DNA from: Myotis daubentonii
Taxonomy: Eukaryota > Chordata > Mammalia > Chiroptera > Vespertilionidae
Direction of reading: 5' to 3'
Length of the DNA: 64,000 nt
Assembly (NCBI RefSeq): GCF_963259705.1
Contig: NC_081844.1
Span: 110,484,965-110,548,964 of the forward strand
A program made the translations under genes and the position numbers. The notes under the pieces are model-generated. The model worked only from the letters and a program-made list of their open reading frames with translations, was not told where the DNA came from and searched no databases. Positions 22,901 through 34,397 of the stretch are shown here, piece after piece. Numbering within the stretch: position 1 is the first letter of the stretch; each line of letters starts with the position of its first letter.

Positions 22901-24884
22901 CTGGGTCCCTGCCCGGGAGGAGCTGGCATTGGGGGGGGGGGCGGCGGCGGCCTGTGGGGAGGGTGGCCTTCCAGTGAGAACTCCAGGGGGTGTGGGGGGC
23001 AGGAGCATCCGACAAGAGAACAAGTAGCCGGGCAAAGGCTGGCGCAGGAGCGGGTCTGTTGCCGCTGCCGCTGCCGCTGAGCAGGGGACTGCTGGAGAGG
23101 AGGCCTCAGGGCTGCAGGGGGGTGAGCAGAGGACCCTGCCCCTCAGTGGACAGGAGCTGACCACTGGGCAAAGGCTCCCTTCCCGCCACTGGAGGTCCCA
23201 GAGGGGGCGGCTGGGCCGTGGGGACAATGCCGGGGGACAAAGGAGCTGGATTCGTGGCCTCCGCGCCCCCCGGCAGAGAAGCCAGCCTCGCTGGGCATGG
23301 CGGAGGCACCGCGACCAGCCCGGGGGTGGGACAACCAGGATGAAAGGCCCCGAAAAGGATTAGCTGAGGCCCGAGAGGCCAGGCAGGGCGCCATGGCAAC
23401 CAGGAGGCCACGGAGCCTGGGAGAATGGAGCTTGTTAACGCCCCGCCCGGCCCCCAGTGGGCCTCGGGGCTTGTTAACCAGCTTACCAGGCGGCCTGCCC
23501 GGCCCATTGACATGGAATCCAGCCCTGCGCCCATCAGCCCCTCCGCCCCCCAAAGGCCGTGGGACCCTGCAGGGAGGCGGCGGCAGCGGACGGTGAGCTG
23601 GCTGGCGGTGGGCAGGGGCCCTGCTGGGCCAGGACAGACCGCTCCCCACAGCCCGGCCGGCAGGGCACCCGGTACCGCCTGGAGCCTGGGTGCTTGAGGC
23701 CCGAGCGCCAGGGTGCTGGCAGGTCGCTGGGCTCCAGAGGGGCTGGGGGTCACCCAGCCAGGCACCCACTAGATGGGTCGGCTGAGGCCTGGGGGGAGGG
23801 GGTCAGAGTGGGTCCTGGGGGAGACCGGCCGATGCAGTCCTGTGGTCGCAGTGGCCTGGCCTCAGTGTGGGCGCTGGGCCCGGGGGGCCAGCTCAGTCCC
23901 AGCCTGGCCAGGGGAGCCTGGGCACAGCACTGAGGGCAGGGACAGGCCGTGACCAGCACTCCCATCCTGAGGCTGCCCGACCCCCCACGGCCGGCTGACC
24001 CCTCCTCCCAGCTCTGCCTCCAGCTCAGACTTCCCCCTGGAAGCGCAGGCGCCGGTGACCTGTGCCCTCACTGGGAGACGTCTCAGGCCTGGCCCAGGCG
24101 CGCACAGCTGGGCAGCCTCTGCCACCCTGCCCGTCCCACAGGGCGCCCCAAGCCTCCCCCCACACACACTGGCTACTGCAGACACGGGAGGGCTCCGTCC
24201 CCAGCACGTCCAGGAAACGCCTGGCCCGTTCCCGGGACAGCCTGGGCAGGACAGGGACGGGGGGGGGGGGGTAAGGGGGGGGGCAGCACCGGGCATGGCT
24301 CTCACTGGGGAGATCTGGCCGGGACTGGGTGGTGGGAGACAGGGCCCCACCCAGAGCAGGAAAGCCCCTTGCAGGCCCAGCTCCGGGGAGCTGCGGGAAA
24401 GGCCCGGGCGGGGGGGGGGGGGGGCAGCCAGGGCAGGGGCGGCAGGTGCTTGAGCCCCTGACATGAGGCGGGATTCCAGCCACCTGGCAGCCCCCCTGCG
24501 GGCTCTGGGCAGGACCCTGGGAGGGGGCAGGGCAGCTGGGGCAGCGGGCACCATGGGCAGGACCTCAGTGTCCCCTCGGCAAAGTGGGGTGCCGGATGTG
24601 GGCACTCAGGGAGGTACAGTCACATGGGCCCCCACACCCCCCTCCCATGGCGAGGCTCCTCCAGAGAGAGGAGCTGCCAGATCTCGGCCAGCCAGAGGCG
24701 CGATCCAGGGAAACTGAGGCCCGGGCTGCTGCTGGAGCCTAAGAAACTTCTTGCTCCTGCCCCCCAGGGCACCCCACGCTCCACGTGTGCTGTCCAGCCT
24801 GCTCTGGGGTGACGTCACCCATGTCGCGGTACTGCAGGCTTCAGAGAGCCGGTCAGTGTGGGGGAGCCCCGTCTCAGCGGGCAG
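13923..24884. other. Intergenic, GC-rich
   Basis: No exon recognised. L2-like traces lie at about 19190-19560 (for example GCAGGTGCAAAGGCACTGGG) and MIR pieces near 16.1 and 16.9 kb. A possible conserved block at about 23290-23520 has an RFX-like site and two CTTGTTAAC motifs. Confidence 0.45.
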
Positions 24885-25805
24885 AGGGACAGGGAGGCTG
24901 GGGGACAGGGGGGCTGGGAGGCTGGGGGGCAGGGTGGCTGGGGGGCAGGGGGACGGGGAGGCTGGGGGGCAGGGGGACAGGGAGGCTGGGGACAGGGAGG
25001 CTGGGGGCAGGGAGGCAGGGAGTGGCAGGGGGGAAGGGGGCAGGGAGGCTGGGGGGCAGGGGGACAGGGAGGCTGGGGGGCAGGGAGGCTGGGGACAGGG
25101 AGGCTGGGGGCAGGGAGGCAGGGAGTGGCAGGGGGGAAGGGGGCAGGGAGGCTGGGGGGCAGGGGGACAGGGAGGCTGGGGGGCAGGGGGACAGGGAGGC
25201 TGGGGGGCAGGGAGGCTGGGGACAGGGAGGCTGGGGGCAGGGAAGCAGGGAGTGGCAGGGGGAAAGGGGGCAGGGGGACAGGGAGGCTGGGGGGCAAGGG
25301 GACAGTGAGGCTGGGGGGCTGGGAGGCTGGGGGGCAGGGAGGCTGGGGGGCTAGGGGGCAGGGAGGCTGGGGGGCTGGGAGGCTGGGGGGCAGGGAGGCT
25401 GGGGGGCTGGGAGGCTGGGGGGCAGGGGGCAGGGAGACTGGGGAGCAGGGAGGCTGGGGGGCTGGGAGGCTGGGGGGCAGGGGGCAGGGAGGCTGGGGAG
25501 CAGGGAGGCTGGGGGGCAGGGAGGCAGGGGGGCTGGGAGGCTGGGGGGCAGGGGGCAGGGAGGCTGGGGGGCTGGGAGGCTGGGGGGCAGGGAGGCTGGG
25601 GGGCTGGGAGGCTGGGGGGCAGGGAGGCTGGGGAGCAGGGAGGCTGGGGGGCAGGGAGGCAGGGAGTGGCAGGGGGGCAGGGGGCAGGGAGGCTGGAGGG
25701 CTCGGGGGCAGGGAGGCTGGGGGTCTGGGAGGCTGGGGGGCAGGGAGGCTGGGGGGCAGGGAGATAGGGAGGCAGGGGGCAGGGGTGCAGGGGGACAGGG
25801 AGTGG
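24885..25805. repeat. G-rich minisatellite with strong G-quadruplex potential
   Basis: About 920 bp of units such as GGGAGGCTGGGGGGCAG (about 17 bp) with G-runs of 3-6 on the plus strand throughout. A variant AGTGGCAGGGG recurs at 25021, 25124 and 25251, giving a higher-order period of about 100-130 bp. The proline-rich minus-strand frames of over 300 codons are artefacts. Confidence 0.95.
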
Positions 25806-27979
25806 CTGGGCCCGGGTCCCCCCACCACTGTGGGTGTTGGGTTTCCTCAGGGTGCGGCCCCAGCTGTGCACAGCTGGCGGGGGCGGGGGGGGGGGCACGG
25901 GAACCTGAGAAGGCTGTGCCCCCCTAGCTCCTGAGGAGGGGCCATAGGCGCCCCCTCGGCCTCAGCCCCCAGCTGCCATCTGTCCCTGTCCTTCCTGGGC
26001 TCAGAGGAGGGGCCGCCCACATGCCTCTGCACGCGGCCCTCCCCACAGCTGCCTCCTGGGACCCTCCCCTGCCCAGGGCTCTGGAGGCAGGCCCTCCCCT
26101 GGCCGGGTCCGGGGAGCAGGAGCAAGACGCTCTCAGAGTCTCCCCGTGGGGCTGTGCACACATCCCCTGTCCCCCTCGTCCTCCGGCAGCCGTGGGTCCT
26201 GAAAAGCCACCGCGGGAAAGGCTCGGGCGGGGGCCCTGCCCACGTGGGTGCCGGGACGGCCTAGAACTGGGGGAAGGCCACGGGGCAGGGGGACGGGTGT
26301 GAGGGCGAGGGAGGGCTCAGAGGGGCACCGGGTCCCGTCCTGCACGCTGATGCTCTGGGGTCTCATGAGGAGGCGGGGGGCTCAGGTCCCCACGGTCCTG
26401 CCACCCCAGGGGAAGGAGGGGCCACGGTCCCTGGGGGGAGGGGGTGACGGAGACCGTGGGCGGAGACAAGGGAGAATGGATCCCAGAGGAAAGCGTAGAC
26501 CCCGGGGCTGAGGGCAAGACCGTAGCGACCGTCTGATCCTCAGAGCACCCGGTATCCTGGAGGGGCACTGGAAGCCAGGCCATAGCAGGGGGCATAGGAG
26601 TTTGCCGGGCAGAGAAGAGCGTGTCGCTGCAGGACGCGCTGTCGTTTCTAACCTTCTGTGTGGGCCTGGCACTGCGGTCTCCCTGCCAGCGTTTAGCGAG
26701 CACCTACTGTGTGCTGGGCCCCCTCTGGGCCAGGGACAGAGTGATCCAGACAGGGCTGCCCTGCTCCCTTGCAGAGGATGATGGCAGTGAAAAGCAGGCT
26801 GGACCCAGCCTGGGGCAAGTTCTTGAAGGGGAGGCTTGCCAAGGATGGGGGGCAGTAGAGCGAGGGCCTGCTGGCCGGAAATCGAGGGTGTGGGCTGGTC
26901 GGGAGGCCAGTGGGCAGCGAGAATGGTGCCATCTGGTCTGGGAACGGACCGGCCGCACCTGTGAGTGGTAGGCATGACGCAGCCTGCAGGGGCTCTAACC
27001 CTCCGTGCCCCCCCCGGCCCCCGGCCAGGCCTCCATCCAGAGAACCCGGGCGCCCACTGGACGGGGGGCTGCAGGGATGGCTGAGGGGCTCCCAGCGGGC
27101 CACGTGTGTGCAGGGAACAGACGTGGGCACCCAGGGACACACAATCTCACACAAAGACGCGTTTGGAGACGGGACCCAGACATAAACCTCCCGCCCTCCC
27201 CACCCCCAGCTCACACCAGCGCCGGGCGATACACCTCCCCCCCCCCCCCCCCCCCCCGCCCCTTTCTCTGGCGCTTCAGCAAAGCAGTTGCTCGAAACTA
27301 ATTGAATTTTCCGCCTGGGCAGGGCCTGGGGAGTTAAGGCGGGGTGGGGGCGAGGAGGAAGCTTGTTAACAGGTCTGGCCCTCCCCGCCCGCCCCCCAGC
27401 TCCTCCTCTCTGCCGTGGGGGTGGGGTGGCCAGGCCCTGGTGGCCTAAGAACAATGGACAGACAGACAGGACACAGCCCACTCCCGCCAAAGCCGGAGCG
27501 GATGAGAGGAAGGCCGGGCGGGCCGCAGCCCTGAGCCCCCAGGGCGGCCGGCGTGGTCCCCTGGGCTCAGTGCCCCGGCTTTACAGAGGCCATCTGGGCA
27601 TACACCAGCCCGTGCGGGTGCGGGGGCCACCCTTTGAGGTCTGGGGCTCCGGCCGTGACGAAAAGGGCCACAGGCTAGCCTGACAAGCCCATCTTTACCG
27701 CGACGGACCCTTGGCCTTTTCACCTGCGGTGACATACCTGTGGAATGTCAGGGTGGCTGCCCTTGCCCCAGACGCCTCCGGACACAGCCAGCGCGCCAGG
27801 GTGGGGACCACAGACCCCTCATTGCCGCTCTCGCGTTCCTTGCCGCCTGCTCACTGTCCTGCACCCACCTGTGTGAGGAAGCGGGTGCCCATCAGCTCCT
27901 TTCCCATCCGCTCCCAGGTTTCCCCGCGTTGCTCTCCCGCCTCCCTCGTCCATCAGCGACGGGGTTCCTGTGGCCCCCT
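25806..27979. other. Intergenic
   Basis: No gene recognised. It has a 21-C run at 27237-27257. A non-repetitive patch at about 27265-27370 contains ACTAATTGAATTTTCC and another CTTGTTAAC (27362-27370). Confidence 0.45.
26680..26850 (+). repeat. Ancient L2/MIR-like fragment
   Basis: AGCGAGCACCTACTGTGTGC, then TGGGCCAGGGACAGAGTG recalls the old interspersed repeat with the phrase GAGCACCTACTGTGTGC. Heavily diverged. Confidence 0.4.
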
Positions 27980-28160
27980 TGCGTCTGTTTCTTGGACGTA
28001 CAAGCAGGTGAGAGCCACCGTTCTCCGAGCACGTTCTCCGTCCGCTGAGAGCTGCTTCCCGACCACAGTTTGACCGTTTGGCTCAATAAACGCACATTCT
28101 TTACCGGTTTCAGTGTTTCTTAAGTTGGCATTTACTTGGCGTCGTCGGCAGGATTCCAAA
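27980..28160 (+). repeat. Possible LTR end with primer-binding-site-like sequence
   Basis: GGCTCAATAAACGCACATTC near 28080 resembles an LTR R-U5 poly(A) region. About 50 nt on, GGCA and a 5-nt spacer are followed by TGGCGTCGTCGGCAGGAT, which has the TGG start and position of a retroviral primer-binding site. Downstream sequence merges into LTR-like copy 1. No gag or pol frame was seen. Tentative. Confidence 0.4.
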
Positions 28161-28858
28161 GAGGCTCGCGCGGCACCACCCCCCTGGCGGCCCTGCGCTG
28201 GGACCGGCGGGGGCTCCCTTTCCGACGGGTGGACGGGGGTGAGGTGTCCCTTGGATCTGTGGTCGGCAGTTAGACAAGGACCCCAGGTGCAGAGGAGACC
28301 GGTGGACAGCCCAGTGCCCAGCAAAGGCCATGGTGGTGGGACCTCGCCCAGGCCGGCCTTTCCTCCCCGAGCCTGTCCCTGGTCCCGTGTCCTGTGGCTT
28401 GAACCCCTGCCCTTTCCTCCCTGGAGATAACATCTAGGTCTCGGTTGTATTTCAGCTTCAGGCCCAGAAAAGCAGCAAAACCAGACCAGTGACCCCATGG
28501 CTGACCTCAGGGCCAGCTGCATTGGATGATGACCCTTGCCCTGGCGCCGGCCAACCAATCAGTGGAGACGAGACCCTGAAAGGACTCCCCTGGAAAGGTG
28601 CTAAATGGTCTACTGAGACCTTCCCCTGGGGCCCCCTAACATCTCCACCCTAAAGCCCTTAGGATGAAGGACCCAGTACACTCCCTCCCGGGAGCTCCCC
28701 CAGCCTCCCTCTCCCCCTCCCCCTCCCCCTCCCTCTCCTACCCCCCCCCCCAGCACATCACCTTGACCGTCCTCACTTCTAAGCTCCAAGGGCCCTTCCT
28801 TGGCCTAAACCTATTTCTCCTAGGAATTACGTCTCCCACCTGTGACTTTATGCATAAA

Positions 28859-29024
28859 CTAGAGGCCCGATGCATGAAATTCGTGCAAGAGTAGGCCGTG
28901 TTCCCCGCCTGCCGGCACTGGCTCCCTCCGGCTGCCCGCGGGCACCCGGGACCTGGGCTTCCCTCCGGCCTCATCCAGAAGGACATCCGGTCTAATTAGC
29001 ATATTACCCTTTTATCATTATAGA
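28859..29024 (-). mobile_element. Short HeliBat-like Helitron C
   Basis: In minus orientation it begins TCTATAATGATAAAAGG at 29024 and ends GGGCCTCTAG at 28859, with a 3' hairpin-like TGCACGAATTTCATGCA. It is 166 bp and non-coding. Its 5' end touches Helitron D. Confidence 0.8.
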
Positions 29025-29244
29025 CTAGAGGCCCAGTGCAAGATAATTGTGCACTTGGGGGGAGGGGGTCTCGCAGCATCAAGCCCCCGGCAGCGCCAGC
29101 CTGACCCCAGGCCTCACCGCATGGAGCCAGGCAGCGTCAAGTCCCCGCCCACCGCTGCGCACAGCCTCCTGGTGACGGGCTGTCACGGCGTGAGGTGTCG
29201 CAGCGTGAGGGCGTCATGGCCACACGGGCTTTGATTAGTATAGA
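29025..29244 (-). mobile_element. Short HeliBat-like Helitron D, abutting C
   Basis: In minus orientation it starts TCTATACTAATCAAAG at 29244 and ends GGGCCTCTAG at 29025, with TGCACAATTATCTTGCA before the terminus. It is 220 bp. Both Helitrons are missing from the related LTR-like copy near 36825, which fixes their outer edges. Confidence 0.8.
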
Positions 29245-30140
29245 CGCTCTCTTACAGTTTGGGTCTTGGCTCTGAATTCTTTCCCAGCCGGAACCCAAGT
29301 ACCGAGACTGCTGACCCCACGGCTCTCGCACTGGTGCCCTTCCCCCCGCCCACACCACCCCCATCCACCCACTCCTTCCCGCGTGCAGACCCCGGTGATG
29401 CTGGGTCCCAGGCCCAGACCACAGCAGGTCCTGTTCCCGGACCCACGTGGCCACACCTCTGCACCAGGCGGGCACGAGGGGAACGCAGATCCTGGGTGCA
29501 CTCGTGGGGGTCGCTGCCTGGACCGAGGTCGCCTCTGGCAGCCGAGAGGAGGAACGCCCTGGGGACAGGGCACAGTACAGCCCTGGCTGTCAGACCAGAG
29601 GGCAATGGGGTGGAGGAGAGGGAGGGAGACCAAGATGAAGCTACAGAGACCGTGAGGGACAGAGAGATGGGGGACAGAAACAGTGGGACAGACACCCCAG
29701 TGGCCGCCAGAGAAAAGGTGTGAGTGCGACAGGGCCCTCCTCTCTGGCCGGCCCTGGAGGGGCCCCCGCGGTGACAGGAGGACGGGCTGTGATAAGCCCG
29801 GACCGTTTTGGCAGTCAAGGCGCGATTTTCCTCTTGGGGGCATTTTTTCCTATCGAATCATCCTGGGCTCAGTCCAGGGTCCTGACCCCAAGCCTGGGGT
29901 GACCATCACCCCCCAAGACGCCCTGAAGCCTGCAAGGGGCTGTTCCCACAGTCTCTCCCGGACCCAGGGCTGCCCTGCGCTGGGCTGGGAGGGGCGGCAA
30001 GGGCTGCGTGGGTCATGCTGCCTCTGACTGTCCACTTGGACAGCAAGTCCCCTCTGTGCGCCTGGGATGCAGCCCCGCTGATGACAACGGCCCAGCTCCA
30101 CTCAGCAACCACCCATCGGATCCCGGGAACCTGGGCCAGC

Positions 30141-30372
30141 GAGCAGGAGGACCAGCGACCAGGGGGGCCAGCGACCAGGGGGGCCAGTGACCAGGGGGGC
30201 CAGCGAGCAGGGGGGCCAGCGAGCAGGGGGGCCAGCGAGCAGGGGTGCCAGCGAGCAGGAGGGCCAGCGACCAGGAGGGCCAGCCAACAGGAGGGCCAGC
30301 GACCAGGGGGGCCAGCGACGAGGGGGGCCAGCAACCAGGGGGGCCAGCGAGCAGGGGGGCCAGCGAGCAGGA
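30141..30372. repeat. 16-bp minisatellite
   Basis: About 14 tandem copies of CCAGCGACCAGGGGGG with GAG/GAC and GGGG/GAGG variants. No gene. Confidence 0.92.
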
Positions 30373-31127
30373 GGCAGCGATGGCCTCTGCCCTCAGAGCT
30401 CTGCTCTGGGCGGTGGGTGTGGAGAGGAAGCAGTTCTTCTGGGCGGGGGGGGGGGGTGGTGGGGGGGGAGGAAGAGGAAGACGGAGCAGGCAGAGCTGGG
30501 AGGTGCTGGCGCTCCACCCGTGTCTCCACTACATCCTCTGCGACCCCTTTGGACAGACGGATGGGTGGGCATGTGAGTGGAGAGACGGATGGACGGACAG
30601 GAAGGATGGGAGTTAGGACTGATGGACAGAGGGAGGGATGGCCGGTTGGATGGGTGGTGGATGCATACGTGGGTGGGTGGATGGACAGAAAATGGACAGA
30701 AAATGGGAGTTAGTCATCTATTTCATCAGCATCTGATACAAGGGTGGTGGCCGGCCGGAGGGGGAGGGCATCAGGATGGCCCTGGGCTCAGCCCCAGCCG
30801 CACCCACGCAGGCAGGCAGGGGGCTGGGCTGTGTGCTGGGCTCAGGCCCCGCAGCCCCTGTACCTGTAAGACGCGGGCAGGGCCTGGCATCAGAGCCTGC
30901 TGAGCTGGCGCACACACAGAAAGAGCCAGAAGGCCGTCTACAGCAGCCGTCCGGGCCCCATGGAGCCAGACGGTCCCTGTCTCTTGGGTGGTCGGGAGCC
31001 CCCACCTTCCTCCTCCAGGCCCGGCCCAGTCCCACCTGTGCACCTGGGAAGGTGGCCTGGGGGCGCCCAGCTCCAGCCCAGCAGGCCCAGTGAACCCTGT
31101 GCTTTCCTCAGACACCCTGGTGGCTGC

Positions 31128-31558
31128 ATCACTCACTCACACACTCACAGACACACAGACACTCACACCCACACACACATATTCACACTCACACACACAC
31201 ATTCACACTCACATTCACACACACGCACACTCACACAGACACACACACGCACACTCACACCCACATACACATATTCACACTCACACATTCACACTCACAC
31301 ACAGACACACACAGAGATACCCACACACACACAAAGGCACACACACATTCACAGACACACATACACTCACACTCACAGGCAGACACACACTCACACACAC
31401 ATAGACACACTCAGAGATACCCCCCTCCACACACACAGGCACACACACACACACACACACTCACAGAGACACACACACACAGACACACACAGAGAAACCC
31501 ACAGACACATACAGGCACACACACACATACACACTGACATACACACACATACACACAT
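31128..31558. repeat. Compound (CA)n microsatellite
   Basis: About 430 bp of CACACA interspersed with CACTCACA, CACATTCA and CAGACACA motifs. Long Thr/His open frames are artefacts. Confidence 0.95.
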
Positions 31559-33849
31559 AGGCCTATCCCCGCCCTCACACGGACACCTCATGGCTACAGA
31601 GGGAGGGGCCCCGCCCTGCTGTGTTTCACACCCGTGGCCTTGCCGTGTCCTTAGCCGACCCTGGGTCCCCAGCCCTGTCTGGGGGCCGGGGGGCGGGGCC
31701 CAGCCACCGACCGGGGAGGCCAGGGGCCAGAGCTGGCCGCCCGGGGCCCACTCGTGTTCGACCACCAGGCTTCCTCCCCAGCACCCCTGGGGAGGGACCG
31801 TAATTAACTTCTTCCTGTTCGGATCAGGAGCTGTTTCCAGAAACATATTTCGAGGATTATTTTGCAAAGGAAATGTTTTTGAAAAGAGTCCCATGTCCCG
31901 TCCCGTCAGGGGAAGGGGGAGCGGTCAGATGGGGGCAGGGGCGGGCGGCCCTGGTGGCGGGAGCCTGGCCTGCTGGGCCCTGGGTCGGGGGGGGGGGGGC
32001 AGGGGCAGGCCGAGGAAATGAGAGGAGGGAGGAGGCGGTGAGGGCAAGGGTCCCCGCTTCCTCCCGCACACGCCCCACGGGGGCACAGCTCCCCTGGAAC
32101 CCGCCCCGCGCCCCCCCCCCACCTCCCCTCTCCCTGAGCCTCCCCCGCTTCCCTCAGGTGCCCGGCTCCGGGCTGGCCTTGCTGCTGGGCTGGGCCCGGA
32201 GCTGAAACCCTCGGAGGCCTGGATGTGGTCTTTGGGAGGAAGGTCAGGGTCCAAACCCATGACCAGCGACCAGCGGGGGTCGCCCTGGGGGGAGGTCCCG
32301 CCCTTTGCTGGCACCAGGGCCTCCCGTCCCGGTCACCCTCTCAGCGTCCTGCTCTGCTCCGTGTGTGCGTGCGTCAGCCTCACTCACCGCCGACCACGGA
32401 CGGACCCTCTCACCGCTGAGGCCCACCCCGCCCGAGTCCCAGGCTGAGCCCGGGCGTGGCGCCGGCTCTGCGGCCTCAGTGTCCCCTCCCACCCTCCGGC
32501 CTTCCCAGGAGCCAGTCCCCCGCTCTCCGGCTGCTGCTCCTCGGTCTGGGGAAATGCCACGGGCGTGGCCGGTGCTGGCCACGCTGCTCGGAGCTCAGTC
32601 CCCAGCCCCTGGGACCGGGGCCGCGGGGCCGTTCTCTCAGGCCTCTGGTCAGCTGGGGAGTGGTGGCCAGGAGTGTGAAGGACACGAGGGAAGAGTGTCC
32701 CAGCCAGTGTGTCCTCCTGCCATTCACGGGCTGTGGTCCGTGGACCAGTGACCTGGTCCAGCCTCAGTCTCCCCTACGGGGCCCAACCGGTCAGATGGGC
32801 TCCTGGGGCTCTGGTCACCCCAGTGGGGACCCCATCCCTGCACTCATCATCCACCCAACCCCCACTTCTGCTCCGTGCCCACCTGGTCAGACACCAACTC
32901 AGGGGTGCCACCCCTCCCTCCGCTGGGGGCCAGCCTGGGCAGGTCTGCGGGAGGTGCCCGTCTACGGGGGCTGGGTGCCCAGTGCGGGCCCGTGTTCCCT
33001 GGGGGCCTGTCTCCCCCTGACCCTGTGTCATGTGCCTCTAAAGCCTCCCACCACCTTCTCTCCGTGTCTCTGCCCCCCTCCTGTCTCCAGGGCTGGATGC
33101 TGCTGTCCCCCCCCACCCCCGACCCCGTCCCCAGCCCCAGCCCCCACTCTCCAGGGCTGGATGCTGCTCACGGCTCTGGGTCCAGCGCGCCCCCGGCCCC
33201 CCCCTGCCCCCCGCCGCCCCCAGCTGTCCTGGAACTGGTGTGAGTATTTCGGGAGCTGGCGGCTCCCCTGGGCCTTCCCAGGTCTTGGTGGGAGTGTTGG
33301 GAGCCAGCGGGTCGGCCTGAGCGTTTGGAACCACGTGGCCAGGGCCGGGGGTGGGGGGCGGGTCCGGAGCCTGAGGCAGTGACAGGGGACGGCACTGGCC
33401 TCCGACGTGTCCGTGTCCCCGGCTGTGCTGCCAGAGCCCAGCCCCAGGGGGCTCCTCCCGTGGCCCAGCCTGTCCCTCCCTCCGCACCCCCTGGACCGTC
33501 AGCCACCGGAGCGCTCCCTCTGCCGGTCATGGTTCCCGGGCCTGGAGGAGGCCTGGGGCAGCGCCCCCCGCCCCGGCAGTGCCCCCCCACCCGCTGCAAT
33601 GCCACCTCCCCTCCGCCCTCTGCACCCGCAGACAGGCCGGAGCACAGGGCACGGCGACCGCGTGCTGGTGGCCGTGTTGAGCCCAACAGACACCCACTCT
33701 GCTTCCCGGGCGCGACACCCACCTGCCCGACGAGCCACTAAACACCCTTTCCCGGCGCCTGCGAACAGCTCCTCACGGGCAGCTCCCCGCGGGCCGGGCG
33801 TCCTGTCCGCTGTCTTCCGGGCAGAACGACCATTCGACACTCCACAGGC

Positions 33850-33966
33850 ACGTGTGTGTGCCCGTGCGTGCGTGCGCCCGTGCGCGTGCGTGCGTGCGTG
33901 CATGTGCGTGTGTGTGTGCGTGTGCGTGTGCGTGTGCGTGTGCGTGTGCGTGTGCGTGCACGTGCG
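33850..33966. repeat. (TGTGCG)n alternating purine-pyrimidine tract
   Basis: About 115 bp of GTGTGCGTGTGC and GCGTGCGTGCG. The strict purine-pyrimidine alternation makes it a good Z-DNA former. Confidence 0.92.
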
Positions 33967-34188
33967 CTGAGCTCTCGATCCCCCGGGCCTCCCTCTGCAA
34001 TGCTCTCTGCCTGGGCCGCGTCCCCCGCGTGTGCAGCGGGTGCCTGGTCGACGTTGGGTGCGAGTTCGGGAGAGGGGTCGTGCCCAGGTCACAGAGCAGC
34101 AGAGGGGGGACTTGGCCCCCCGCCGGAGTTCTGTTCCCCTCTTGCCCTCCCGGACTCTGGCCTGGGCTGGAGGGGCTCTGGGCCCTTG

Positions 34189-34397
34189 AGGCTCTGCACC
34201 CCATCTCAGGCTCTGCACCCTGCCTCAGGCTCTGCACCCTGTCTCAGGCTCTGCACCCCGTTTCAGGCTCTGCACCCCGTCTCAGGCTCTGCATCCCGTT
34301 TCAGGCTCTGCACCCCATCTCAGGCTCTGCACCCCGCCTCAGGCTCTGCACCCTGTCTCAGGCTCTGCACCCCGTCTCAGGCTCTGCACCCCGTCTC
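34189..34397. repeat. 19-bp minisatellite, 11 copies
   Basis: Eleven contiguous 19-bp units, AGGCTCTGCACCCCGTCTC with changes at a few positions, exactly 209 bp. Confidence 0.95.

Larger units (their letters stand above)
28290..29335 (+). repeat. LTR-like repeat, copy 1 (interrupted by Helitrons C and D)
   Basis: It shares long diverged similarity with 36320-36925. Landmarks include CTTCAGGCCCAGAAAAGCAG, CCCCCTAACATCTCC and GGTCTTGGCTCTGAATTC. A poly(A)-like CATAAA stands where copy 2 has AATAAA. Solo-LTR-type material of an endogenous retrovirus is likely; the family was not named. Confidence 0.55.

Noticed and set aside
24606..25898. Proline-rich 430-codon minus-strand frame
   Set aside because: It is a product of the G-rich minisatellite; several overlapping frames are equally open.
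30960..32021. Thr/His-rich 353-codon frame
   Set aside because: Translation of a compound CA microsatellite.
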